A stretch of 64,000 nucleotides of DNA from Microcoleus sp. FACHB-61. Its GTDB lineage: Bacteria; Cyanobacteriota; Cyanobacteriia; Cyanobacteriales; Microcoleaceae. Shown here piece by piece: positions 19,922-29,257 of the stretch. The DNA lies in the NCBI GenBank assembly GCA_014695295.1, contig JACJNY010000055.1:1-64000 (forward strand), written 5' to 3'. The position numbers were made by a program, and so were the translations under genes. Every line of letters begins with the position of its first letter. Positions within the stretch are counted from its first letter, which is position 1. A model generated the notes under the pieces. It saw only the letters and a program-made list of their open reading frames with translations, did not search any database and had not been told where the DNA came from.

Positions 19922-22900
19922 ATGCAACTCCGAAAAAAAACACTATTAATCATCGGTGCAGCGCTGATCAGCCTGATTCTGGTTCTCTATGCCACTGCAT
20001 CAACCATTTTGCTGCACGATTTTCACAACCTGGAGGCACAGTACGTCCGCCAGGATGTTGCGCGGGCTTTGGACGCATTAGATGACGACTTGTCGAATTT
20101 AGACACCAGCGCCCAAGATTACGCCGAGTGGGACGATACTTATTCTTTCGTCGCTACACGGAACGAGGATTTTGTAAAATCAAATTTCGTCGATTCGACA
20201 TTTGTTTACTTGAGACTAAACTTATTGGTGCTGCTGGACTCCAGCGGTAAGACGATCTTCAGCAAAGGTTTCGACCTGAAATCCAAAACCGAAATCCCGA
20301 TTCCCGAAAGCTTAAAACAGCACTTGACCGAGGCGGTGCTAGACTCCTCGACAGTCGATGGCGATCGCCTAGCCGCCAAAACAGGCGTCCTCACCCTGCC
20401 AGAAGCCAGGCTGCTGATTGCCTCAAAGCCCATCTTCAACAGCAACGCCCAAGGCCCGGCGCGCGGGACGCTGATCCTGGGACGCTACCTCGACAGCAGC
20501 GAAATCGGTTTACTTTCAGAACTGACTCACCTGTCAGTGGATTTTAGATTGCCGAGTTTAGATTTTAAAGTGGGAGCCACGAACTACTCCGGGCAAGGCG
20601 CCAAGGCGATGGCTCGATCGAGCCAGGATTTGGAAAATCTCAAACTCAAAATTTCCAACCTCAAATCAGTAGAAATTTTAGTGGAGCCGCTCAGCGACAG
20701 CTTAGTCGCAGGATACGCCCTGATTCGCGACATCCGCGGCAACCTAGCGCTGCTGCTGCGAGTAGAGGCAGAGCGCATCATCTACCGCCAAGGTCAGGCT
20801 ACCTTGGAGCTGTTTACCTTCTCAATACTGGCAGTAGGTTTAGTATTTAGCGCGATCGCCCTGCTGTTGCTAGAAAAATTAGTCTTGGCGAGATTGGCTT
20901 CCTTGAGCACCAGCGTCAGCAACATCGCAGCCAACGGCGACCCAGACTTGCGCGTTCATATGGCCGGAGCAGATGAACTCGCAAGCTTGGCCGACACCAT
21001 CAACCGAATGCTAGAAGCATTGAGCAATTCTCAAGTCGAACGCAATGAAAGCGAAGACCGCTATCGGTTGATGGCAGAGAACTCAACCGACATGATCACC
21101 AGACACGACCCCAAAGGCGTGTTTGTTTACGTCTCCCCCGCCAGCCGCGCTTTGCTGGGATACGAACCTTGGGAACTCATCGGCCGTGTCCCCAACGATT
21201 ATTTCCACCCCGACGATTTAGAAATCATCGCCAAAGCTCACTGGAAAGTCCTGGCGCTCCCAGTTACTTACACCGTCAGCTACCGCATCCGCCGCAAAGA
21301 CGGCAAATACATTTGGTTTGAAACCACCGGCCGCACGATTAGCGATCCCCAAACCGGCGAAGTGCAAGAAATTATCGGCATTTCCCGCGACATCAGCGTG
21401 CGCAAGCAAACAGAACAAGAACTGCGAGAAAGCGAAGCTGCAATTAAAGCTTTGTACCAAGTGACATCGGCTCCCCGTACAGACCCGCTCAACCACCTCT
21501 CTACCTTTGATTTGCGCCTCCAAGAACTGCTGGCAATGGGATGCCGGCATTTAGGCCTGCCCGTGGGAATTTTGTCCCGCATTCAAGGCGATAACTATCA
21601 AATAATGGCTGTTGAGTGTCCCGACGGGTCGATCGTCAAAGAACAAATCTATGAGCTGGAAAAAACCTTCTGCGTGGCTACGGCAATGGCAAAAGAACCG
21701 ATTTACTTTGAGTCGGTGAGATTTTCGGGTTTGTCCTTCAACACGGACGCTCCAGCCTTCAAAATCGAAGCTTACATGGGCATTCCCGTCACGGTGGCAG
21801 GTGAAGTTTACGGCACTCTGTGCTTCTTTTCTCCGACAGCAGTGACAGAACCGTTCCGAGCTGTAGACAGAGAGTTGATGAAACTGATGGCTCAGTGGGT
21901 GGGAAGCGAACTCGAACGCCAGCAAACCGACGTAGATTTGGCAAAAGCTCGCGATCAAGCACTGGCCGCTACTAGAGCCAAAAGCGAATTTTTAGCCACG
22001 ATGAGCCACGAAATTCGCACTCCGATGAATGGAGTCATCGGCATGACCGGTTTGCTGCTGGATACCCGCTTAACTCGCGAACAGCGCGATTTTGTAGAAA
22101 CCATCCGCAGCAGCGGCGATGCCTTGCTGACGCTGATCAACGATATTTTAGATTTCTCGAAAATTGAGTCGGGCAAATTGGACTTGGAGGAACATCCGTT
22201 TGACATCCGCACTTGCATTGAGGAATCTCTAGACTTGGTAGCTGCCAAAGCGGCACAAAAAAAACTGGAAGTGGGTTACTTGATCGATCGTGCAGTACCA
22301 GCAACGGCGATCGGCGACAGCACCCGCTTGAGGCAAATTTTAATCAACTTGCTCAGCAATGCTGTTAAATTTACCGAAGCTGGAGAAGTGGTGGTTTCGG
22401 TGGCTGCAAAAAAGATTTCAGTGCCGGCGGCCAACGCTAAAGAACCGCCAGCAATTAATGGCGAACCGCTAGCAATTAACCAAGCATACGAAATACAATT
22501 TGCGGTCAAAGATACCGGTATCGGCATTCCGAGCGATCGCATGGATCGGCTATTTAAATCTTTCAGCCAGGTTGATTCTTCCACGAGCCGGCAGTACGGC
22601 GGTACCGGATTGGGTTTGGCAATTAGCAAGCGTTTGGCCGAAATGATGGGCGGCAGGATGTGGGTGGAAAGTATGGGTAGTCTGGCGGGCAATCCTCCCG
22701 CAGATTTCAAATCGGCAGCTTTTGATTTGGCATGGGGAGAATCTTGCGAAATTGCCGAAAAATATTGCTATGGCAAATCTGTAGTCAGCAACAAGCCGAT
22801 CGGCCAAAATGCCAAATCCGTTGGCTCTACTTTTTATTTCAGCACGATCGTTTCTGGCTGCAACAGTTCTTTGCTAGCTAACTTGAGCAATTCTCAACCT

Positions 22901-24478
22901 GAATTAGCTGGCAAGCGAGTGTTAATTGTCGATGACAATGCTACCAACCGCAGAATTTTGACTCTCCAAGCTCAGTCTTGGGGAATGGTGGCTAGGGCTT
23001 CAGCTTCGGCTCGTTTGGCTTTAGATTGGCTGGCTGCTAAAGAGGTGTTTGACTTGGCAGTTTTGGATATGCAAATGCCGGAAATGGACGGGTTGGCTTT
23101 AGCTGCCCAAATTCGCCGATATCCTGATTGCGAAAAGTTGCCGTTAGTCATGCTAACTTCGATCGGCAGGCAAGAAATTAACACCCCTACTATTGAGGTT
23201 GATTTTGCTGCTTTTTTGAATAAACCGATCAAACAATCTCAGCTTTACAATGTTTTAATCAATATTTTTGGGGAACAGACAAATGAATTTAGAGGGCAGC
23301 GCACCAGCCGGCCTTTCTTGCAAAGCATACCCGTGCTGGCCGAGAACTTACCCCTGCGGATTCTGTTGGCTGACGATCATTTGGTGAATCAGAAGGTGGC
23401 TTTGCAAATTTTGCAGCGGATGGGGTATCGCGCGGATGTGGCGGGAAACGGTATCGAAGTGCTCGAAGCTTTGCGCCGCCAGCCTTACGATGTGGTGTTG
23501 ATGGACGTGCAAATGCCGGAAATGGACGGACTGGAAACTACCCGCCGCATCCGCGAGCAATTTTCAGGAGATTTAACCTTAGAAAATCCCAGGGGAGAAT
23601 CAGAAGTTTCCCCAACAGACGAGCAATCTAGTAATCTAAACTCGACAAACAATCCCACGGGAGAATCAGAAGTTTCCGCAACTGATGAGCAATCTAATAA
23701 TCGAAAATCCCGAATCCAAAATCCAAAATTGACTGACGAGGAATCTAACAATCGAAAATCGAAAATCGAAAATCGAAAATCGACGAGGCCTTGGATTGTG
23801 GCAATGACGGCAAACGCGATGCAGGGCGATCGCGAAGAGTGTATGGCTGCGGGGATGGACGACTATTTAAGCAAGCCGATAGCTATTGAGCAGTTGGTGC
23901 GAGCTTTGATCGCCTGTAAATCTCAATTAAACTCCGCATTCGATCACCTCCAGCCGATTGTTTGTGTGAACTCACAGGCGGAACATATCGGAGGAACGAG
24001 TGAATTAGAAGTGCGATCGAATGTGGCTGTTGCGGGAAATTCACAACTGACAATTCCCAATTCGCCCGCAGTCGTCGAGTGGGCTCAATCAAATCTCGAT
24101 CGGGCTTTGTCAGAGAGCCATGATTCCCTGAGTGCCAAGATTATAGATGGACTGCGAGAAGTGGAAGCTTTGGACGAGGCGATCGAGATTTACCTCGAAA
24201 CAGCTCCCGAACTGCTGCGAGGCATCTCTATAGCCCTGGGCAACGCCGATCCGCTGGCTTTGCAGCGCTCGGCTCACTCTTTGAAGTCGATTAGCGGTAC
24301 TCTTGGTGCTTTTCGCTTGTTTGAGCTGTGCGAGGAACTCGAAATCATGGGCCGCATCGGAACAGAGGCGAACCAGCCTTTACCTGGTCCGGCCAGCGCG
24401 CTTTTAGAACAGATTGAGGCCGAGTATCAAAGAGTCGAAACGGCATTGAAAATAGAAAGGCAGTCTGTTAACTATTAA
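19922..24478 (+). CDS. CHASE4-HAMP-PAS-GAF hybrid histidine kinase with two receivers and HPt
   Basis: A 1518-residue membrane sensor. TM1 is at about 7-28, then a periplasmic CHASE4 domain (hallmark DYAEWDDTYSF), TM2 at about 295-320, HAMP (to ~370), PAS (380-495) and GAF (520-675). The HisKA domain carries His696 (SHEIRTP). The HATPase has the N box (NLLSNAVKF), G1 (DTGIGIP) and G2 (GGTGLGLAI). REC1 starts near 999 with Asp in LDMQMP (~1048); REC2 follows with LMDVQMP (~1194). The HPt His is in AHSLKS (~1450). So it holds a complete His-Asp-His phosphorelay in one chain. Odd features are in-frame insertions in the HATPase region and inside REC2 (about 23560-23788), made of repeat-like DNA. 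Its stop is 1 bp from the end of the convergent glycosyltransferase gene. Confidence 0.92.
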   Translation: MQLRKKTLLIIGAALISLILVLYATASTILLHDFHNLEAQYVRQDVARALDALDDDLSNLDTSAQDYAEWDDTYSFVATRNEDFVKSNFVDSTFVYLRLNLLVLLDSSGKTIFSKGFDLKSKTEIPIPESLKQHLTEAVLDSSTVDGDRLAAKTGVLTLPEARLLIASKPIFNSNAQGPARGTLILGRYLDSSEIGLLSELTHLSVDFRLPSLDFKVGATNYSGQGAKAMARSSQDLENLKLKISNLKSVEILVEPLSDSLVAGYALIRDIRGNLALLLRVEAERIIYRQGQATLELFTFSILAVGLVFSAIALLLLEKLVLARLASLSTSVSNIAANGDPDLRVHMAGADELASLADTINRMLEALSNSQVERNESEDRYRLMAENSTDMITRHDPKGVFVYVSPASRALLGYEPWELIGRVPNDYFHPDDLEIIAKAHWKVLALPVTYTVSYRIRRKDGKYIWFETTGRTISDPQTGEVQEIIGISRDISVRKQTEQELRESEAAIKALYQVTSAPRTDPLNHLSTFDLRLQELLAMGCRHLGLPVGILSRIQGDNYQIMAVECPDGSIVKEQIYELEKTFCVATAMAKEPIYFESVRFSGLSFNTDAPAFKIEAYMGIPVTVAGEVYGTLCFFSPTAVTEPFRAVDRELMKLMAQWVGSELERQQTDVDLAKARDQALAATRAKSEFLATMSHEIRTPMNGVIGMTGLLLDTRLTREQRDFVETIRSSGDALLTLINDILDFSKIESGKLDLEEHPFDIRTCIEESLDLVAAKAAQKKLEVGYLIDRAVPATAIGDSTRLRQILINLLSNAVKFTEAGEVVVSVAAKKISVPAANAKEPPAINGEPLAINQAYEIQFAVKDTGIGIPSDRMDRLFKSFSQVDSSTSRQYGGTGLGLAISKRLAEMMGGRMWVESMGSLAGNPPADFKSAAFDLAWGESCEIAEKYCYGKSVVSNKPIGQNAKSVGSTFYFSTIVSGCNSSLLANLSNSQPELAGKRVLIVDDNATNRRILTLQAQSWGMVARASASARLALDWLAAKEVFDLAVLDMQMPEMDGLALAAQIRRYPDCEKLPLVMLTSIGRQEINTPTIEVDFAAFLNKPIKQSQLYNVLINIFGEQTNEFRGQRTSRPFLQSIPVLAENLPLRILLADDHLVNQKVALQILQRMGYRADVAGNGIEVLEALRRQPYDVVLMDVQMPEMDGLETTRRIREQFSGDLTLENPRGESEVSPTDEQSSNLNSTNNPTGESEVSATDEQSNNRKSRIQNPKLTDEESNNRKSKIENRKSTRPWIVAMTANAMQGDREECMAAGMDDYLSKPIAIEQLVRALIACKSQLNSAFDHLQPIVCVNSQAEHIGGTSELEVRSNVAVAGNSQLTIPNSPAVVEWAQSNLDRALSESHDSLSAKIIDGLREVEALDEAIEIYLETAPELLRGISIALGNADPLALQRSAHSLKSISGTLGAFRLFELCEELEIMGRIGTEANQPLPGPASALLEQIEAEYQRVETALKIERQSVNY
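23585..23785 (+). repeat. repeat-derived in-frame insertion inside receiver domain
   Basis: Two ~52-bp copies of an AATCCCA-GGGAGAATCAGAAGTTTCC...GAGCAATCTA unit (near 23585 and 23650) are followed by a run of TCGAAAA heptamers to 23785. The heptamers resemble the short tandem heptamer repeats that cyanobacteria carry between genes. Here the frame stays open and adds ~75 Asn/Ser/Lys-rich residues between helix and strand elements of REC2. Confidence 0.75.
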
Positions 24479-24479
24479 C

Positions 24480-26141
24480 TTACTTCCGAGTGACCAAAAC
24501 CCAATCGTCCGCTGTTTTCAGAATTTCAGCATTCTGCAAACCTAAATGTTTTAAAACAGGTTTTTCTAACAGAAAATAAGGTTGAGGAAGAGATTGCCAT
24601 TTCTGTTTGAGCGTTGGCGCGTCGGCGACAATAACTTGGCGTTCGCTGTAAAAATTCAGCGATGGACGGCCCAAGCGGTGAGAAGTAAACACCTGTTGAC
24701 CTGCCGGAGTTCCTGTGCGGACAATTTCGGCGATCGGCTTAACCGGATAATCCTCGGCCAGTTCCCAAACCCAGTTATCTGAAGCGACCAATACCAACAG
24801 CGTCAGGTAAGTTCCCCAAATTAACACTAATATAAACTGCCGGTCTTTGCGGTGCAGCAATACGGCAGCCAGTGTCATTGTCAAAGCTACGAATACCAGC
24901 ATTAACTGCAAATCTCGCTCGATCGGCACAATGTATTTCCCAATTTGCACTAAGCCACTGAAGTAAATGCAGCCGACAACACCAACTACAGCCAGCACTG
25001 CCAAAATCGCGGGATGAGGCAACAAAGAAATAGCATCAAAATGTTCTTCTGCTTCCTCTTTGACCGGCTCTGGCGGCACCGACAGTTGCTCCCAAACTTC
25101 AGCGAGATAGCTGCCAACAGCTAGAGCAAAAGCTGGATAAACTGGCAAAACATACCAAGGCAATTTAGTATTCATCACAGAAATAGCCAGCAGATATACT
25201 CCTGTCCAAACCAACACTAATTTTGGTCCGGGAAAACTGCGATTTTCCCAACTCAAACGCAGCCCTTGTAGCCAAAATAACTGCCACGGCCAAGCTAATT
25301 TTAAAATTTCTAAAAGATAATACCAGGGCGGGCCTTTGTGATTGCTCACAGGTTCCGCAATGCGCCGGAAAGATTCGTTAACTAAATTAGCGTGGATGAA
25401 ATATTGGCCGTAGTGCACCCATTGGGCAAAATACCAAGCAGCTACTGGGAAAGTTCCGATCGCCAATCCGCCCCAAAGATACCCAGAAGTGAGGAGTCGC
25501 GGGGTATCCCAAACCAAAAAAATACAGCCGATCGCGGCCAGCAGCAGCCCCAACATGAGGCCCTTAGTCAGGCAAATGAGTCCGAACCCAATTCCCGCTC
25601 CCAAAGTGTAGCGCAAGTCGCGGCGCGATCGTAGCAAACACCACACTGCCCCGAGCAAAAAACATAAAACTGCTCCATCCAACATCGCCAAACGTCCATG
25701 CCGCACCACCGGTAGCAGCGTCAGATAAACGAAGGCAGAAAAAATGGATCTCGAACGCTGCGGAAACAACTCCCTGCCAATGGCGTAAAGCAGCGGCACT
25801 GAAGCGGCCGTCAGCATCGCCGGTACTAACCTCGCCGTGAATTCACTGACACCGCCGACGGCAAAACACAGGCCGATTAGCCAGTGTACCAGCGGTGGTT
25901 TGTTCAAATAAGGCATTGAGTCGATCGTCGGATACAGCCAATTTAAGTTGCCGCGCCAAATTTCGCGGCTTACCTGCGCTGCAATGCCTTCATCCCAATC
26001 CCGCAACGCCACGCCGCCTAGATTCAGCCCGAAAATCAGCACCGCAGCCAACAGAAAAGCCAGCATCCACAGTTTGTCTGTAAAGCGGTCATTCCAGCGG
26101 TTTTTCGGTTTGCGGCCCAGGAATGGAAAGATTTCTGACAT
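24480..26141 (-). CDS. GT39/ArnT-like integral membrane glycosyltransferase
   Basis: A 553-residue polytopic membrane protein. A cytoplasmic N-terminus is followed by TM1 (about 27-45). The first external loop carries the family's catalytic-type acidic motif DWDEG (Asp48, Asp50, Glu51), and PYLNKPPLVHWL follows, as in ArnT and protein O-mannosyltransferases. About a dozen hydrophobic segments are visible. Enzymes of this type move a sugar from a polyprenyl-phosphate carrier to lipid, protein or glycan outside the cytoplasmic membrane; donor and acceptor are not predictable. The soluble C-terminal part (from ~465) is short. The gene ends 1 bp from the convergent CHASE4 kinase gene and is divergent from the next gene, 74 bp away. 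Confidence 0.85.
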   Translation of the reverse strand: MSEIFPFLGRKPKNRWNDRFTDKLWMLAFLLAAVLIFGLNLGGVALRDWDEGIAAQVSREIWRGNLNWLYPTIDSMPYLNKPPLVHWLIGLCFAVGGVSEFTARLVPAMLTAASVPLLYAIGRELFPQRSRSIFSAFVYLTLLPVVRHGRLAMLDGAVLCFLLGAVWCLLRSRRDLRYTLGAGIGFGLICLTKGLMLGLLLAAIGCIFLVWDTPRLLTSGYLWGGLAIGTFPVAAWYFAQWVHYGQYFIHANLVNESFRRIAEPVSNHKGPPWYYLLEILKLAWPWQLFWLQGLRLSWENRSFPGPKLVLVWTGVYLLAISVMNTKLPWYVLPVYPAFALAVGSYLAEVWEQLSVPPEPVKEEAEEHFDAISLLPHPAILAVLAVVGVVGCIYFSGLVQIGKYIVPIERDLQLMLVFVALTMTLAAVLLHRKDRQFILVLIWGTYLTLLVLVASDNWVWELAEDYPVKPIAEIVRTGTPAGQQVFTSHRLGRPSLNFYSERQVIVADAPTLKQKWQSLPQPYFLLEKPVLKHLGLQNAEILKTADDWVLVTRK

Positions 26142-26215
26142 AAGTTAAGAGAGTTTTTAGCGTCCCAAACTGAAGGTAAACTTAGACAGCAGTTATTTGC
26201 GACAAAGAAAATACC

Positions 26216-27703
26216 ATGAACTTGCCTGTAATTATAGATATTATCATTGGCTTAGTCTTTATCTACCTGACTTTAAGCTTGCTAGCTTCGGAAATTCAGG
26301 AACTGATTGCTACTGTTTTGCAGTGGCGGGCGGAACATTTAAAGAAGTCGATCGAAGTGCTGATTTCTGGCGGCAGCGAAGGCGCGAAAGATCCCCTGCA
26401 ATTTCAGCGAGTCGGACAGTTGGCTCATTCGATTTACGCCAATCCGATTATCAAGGATTTGAATCAGGGAGCCAAAGGGCTTTTATCAGAGGGATTCCGC
26501 TCTGTTACGCACCGCATGGGGGATTTTTACCACGGGCTTACGGGTACTAAAAATGTTTTTGGCAATAAATCCACTGGGCCTTCTTATATTCCAGCAGAGT
26601 GTTTTTCGGCTAGCCTTTTGGATACTTTAAAAATTTCTAATTTGATCGGCTCTATCTCTAAAGCCCGATTGGAAAAATTTAAAAATTTACAGTTGGCACA
26701 AATTCAACTGATTGGAGAGAGTCTGAATCTGCCGGAGTCTACTAAACCGATTATCCAGCAAGAATTTAGCTGGCTTACTGCGGAGTTTAATCGAGTTGTT
26801 GAAGATTATAAAAACGATTTGGTAAGTTTGAACAACAGCTTGGACCGGATGTCTGAAAAGCTAGGATTTTATATTAAGGATTCTCAGGTTTATCTACCAG
26901 AAACCGAGCTGGCAGGAAGAGAATTTCAGAGGCAGATGGCATTTGTTAAGGCTCGTTTTGACAGCGAATTTGAGCGGGAGGCGCTGCGAGGGCAACTGCA
27001 ACCGAGTTTGAGCCATCTGTTAAATACATTTAGGAAAAATCAGGATACCGTAGCAGAAATTATGGATCTGAAAGAAGACAGTCGGATTTACAAACAAATT
27101 CAAGAAACCTTGGACATTATGCCAGAATCAGTGAAACGCAGCCTTTATATTTTAGCGCAGCGCGCTGAAAAAGGCGGCGGAGATACTCAAGAGCAGTTGC
27201 AGCGGTTTCAGAAAGAAATTGAAATTTGGTTTGACCAATCGATGCAGCGTGCTTCTGGCGTTTACAAGCGCAATGCCAGAGGGGTTGCGATTTTGCTCGG
27301 AACTGCGATCGCTGTCGCTGCTAATGCTGATAGCATTAATATTATTAATCGGTTGTCGAAGGATTCGATGCTGCGATCGACTGTTAATTTGTACGCTCAG
27401 CAGTTGGTGGCCAACAATGCTAAGGCTAAATCAAATAATTTAACCAGTCTGACAAAAGTTCAACAGGATGTCGATCGAGCTTTGGATCAGGTAGCTCTGC
27501 CTTTTGGATGGAGCGAACAGAACAGGTTAGAACGAGATAGGCAGGGGAATTTATTGTGGTCGGCTTTGATTGCCAAATTGTTTGGTTGGATATTGAGCGG
27601 GGTAGCTATTTCTATGGGAGCTGCTTTTTGGTTCGAGGCGCTCAACAAGATTATTAATATCCGCAATGCAGGGAAAAAACCGCCATCTCCTACAGAATCT
27701 TGA
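26216..27703 (+). CDS. conserved membrane protein, unknown function
   Basis: A 495-residue protein whose family I cannot name. An N-terminal membrane segment (about 5-25, IIDIIIGLVFIYLTLSLLASEIQEL) is followed by a helical, charged middle region (30-345) with heptad-like stretches. Two hydrophobic segments come near the C-terminus (about 358-375 and 455-478). Related hypothetical proteins with the same SLLASEIQEL N-terminus occur in other cyanobacteria as far as I recall. A structural or scaffold role in the cytoplasmic membrane is possible but unproven. It is divergent from the glycosyltransferase gene, with 74 bp between the starts. Confidence 0.65.
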   Translation: MNLPVIIDIIIGLVFIYLTLSLLASEIQELIATVLQWRAEHLKKSIEVLISGGSEGAKDPLQFQRVGQLAHSIYANPIIKDLNQGAKGLLSEGFRSVTHRMGDFYHGLTGTKNVFGNKSTGPSYIPAECFSASLLDTLKISNLIGSISKARLEKFKNLQLAQIQLIGESLNLPESTKPIIQQEFSWLTAEFNRVVEDYKNDLVSLNNSLDRMSEKLGFYIKDSQVYLPETELAGREFQRQMAFVKARFDSEFEREALRGQLQPSLSHLLNTFRKNQDTVAEIMDLKEDSRIYKQIQETLDIMPESVKRSLYILAQRAEKGGGDTQEQLQRFQKEIEIWFDQSMQRASGVYKRNARGVAILLGTAIAVAANADSINIINRLSKDSMLRSTVNLYAQQLVANNAKAKSNNLTSLTKVQQDVDRALDQVALPFGWSEQNRLERDRQGNLLWSALIAKLFGWILSGVAISMGAAFWFEALNKIINIRNAGKKPPSPTES

Positions 27704-27743
27704 GCGGTGCAGTTTCCCGGCCAATCTACTCAGTGTCATACCC

Positions 27744-27764
27744 TTTTAGATTTTAGATTTTAGA
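27744..27764. repeat. three tandem TTTTAGA heptamers
   Basis: A typical short tandem heptamer repeat of filamentous cyanobacteria, in the intergenic region. It is related in style to the heptamers found inside the CHASE4 kinase gene. Confidence 0.8.
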
Positions 27765-27973
27765 TGGGGGAATGACTGAAGACTATCGAGGTTTGAAGCA
27801 CGGGCCTACAGTTGCATTCTTTTTTTAAAGTGGTATCACGGATAGGATATCGGATCGATCGGTAATTTCGCGTTGGCCGGAAGTAAGGGAAAACACGCAG
27901 AATATAAATTCCGTGCGATCGCGGATGGCAGTGCTGCAGAAATAGGGGAAACTGATAGATAGGTTAAATAAGA

Positions 27974-28607
27974 ATGAGTGAAATAAACAAGGTCGCTGGC
28001 AGTTTCGGACGCTCAGACTCCAAGGCCGTATCTACCACTAAACTGCCTTTTGGAGGACAGAAGATGTTCATTTCTATGACGGAAACCACTCCCGCCTCGG
28101 AATACCGAAATACCCCATCCAAAAGCTTTGTATTCAATGACTCCAGCATCAATGACGGCGGATATTTGGTTTCCGAGATTTTGGCTGGGGAAGAAGGAAT
28201 TTTACTCAACTCCAACTCTGACGGCATCGAGAAAATCACCTCGGCCCTTCAAAAATATGCCTCTATCCTTGGACAGATTTACAAAGTTTGCACAATTTCG
28301 GGTGCCAGATCGGGCAAACTGCAATTAGGCTTTGTTATCTTCAGCTCAGATTACCTCGAACCATACAAAAGCCAATTGCCAAAATGGCACAGTTCCCTTA
28401 GTAAAAAAAGCGGACTTGGTTCGTGTTATGCCGATCGAGATAGCGACACACTCGGCAACCGGGGCGGGCGCGATCGACTCTTTGGTAATAAGTAGAGTGA
28501 TGTACTTGAGGGGGACTGGTCTGAAGGCAATTGTAATTAGGGGACGCAGGCGCGATCGAAATCAACGATTTGATATGACTCAATCTGCAATCAATCATAT
28601 CAACTAA
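27974..28607 (+). pseudogene. decayed DUF4347 gene
   Basis: The first frame (27974-28498) encodes a diverged DUF4347 start: SKSFVFNDSSINDGGYLV..., GIEKITSALQKYAS and YKSQLPKWHSSLSKK align with the intact paralogue at 29258. Both histidines of the VHIISHG motif are gone (VCTISGARSG). At an A7 run near 28402 the homologous reading continues one frame over as KADLVRVMPIEIATHSATGAGAIDSLV. That corresponds to [21 protein letters not shown], with the Cys lost. The frameshift, the lost motif and the missing downstream domains show a dead copy. It lies directly upstream of its intact relatives. Confidence 0.8.
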
Positions 28608-29257
28608 CGATGAATAATTCTAATCACGTTTGCAGTCACGACGGCAGTCCTCACACTCTCCGCACCAGCACACCAACAACTTGATTGCCAGCGATTAACC
28701 GACACTTAATATCAGACTGTTTAGACTGTTAGTAAATGCGACAAAACCCACTTGGAATAAGTATTTGGGTGTATCGAAAATCTAGCAGCTTCCCAGCATA
28801 TATAATTATTCAAAATGTACATAATTCAGTTTTTTTTTTGATGAAATACAGGTAGGACACGGTACTACCTTGTCCATCTACCTAAAATTACACACTCCAA
28901 TGAAAACTACTAAATATAAATAAGAGGGGTTATTCATGGGGAAATTACCCCTACACTATTTCCTAATGCCTGAAATGATGGCTACCGTTAGCCAAATAAG
29001 GCTGAAAAAATCCGGCTGGTAGAAGCAGAATTTATTTGAATATTCCCGATACATTTGGCGATTTCTTCACGAGAGTAGGGGCTAAAAATCCTATTCGGCA
29101 CCACCGCCAACAGGTAAATCAGGATAAAAATAAATTTAAAAATTTTAATTTTAATGTTGCACTTTATTCAAATTTGGTGGTAAAATGTAATCAAATAAGG
29201 CGGATGAGATTAATATGGGGTGTATCTACCAATAATGCCCTTAATGGAGTCTCAAAT
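28608..29257. other. intergenic region upstream of second DUF4347 gene
   Basis: About 650 bp. The frame of the next gene is open from 29036, but the translated text there ([14 protein letters not shown]...) has no counterpart in the paralogue. I therefore treat it as leader. No gene or strong hairpin is supported. Confidence 0.5.

Noticed and set aside
29036-29257. N-terminal extension of the second DUF4347 protein from TTG 29036
   Set aside because: The extra 74 residues are Asn/Lys-rich, have no counterpart in the paralogue, and a good ribosome binding site precedes ATG 29258.
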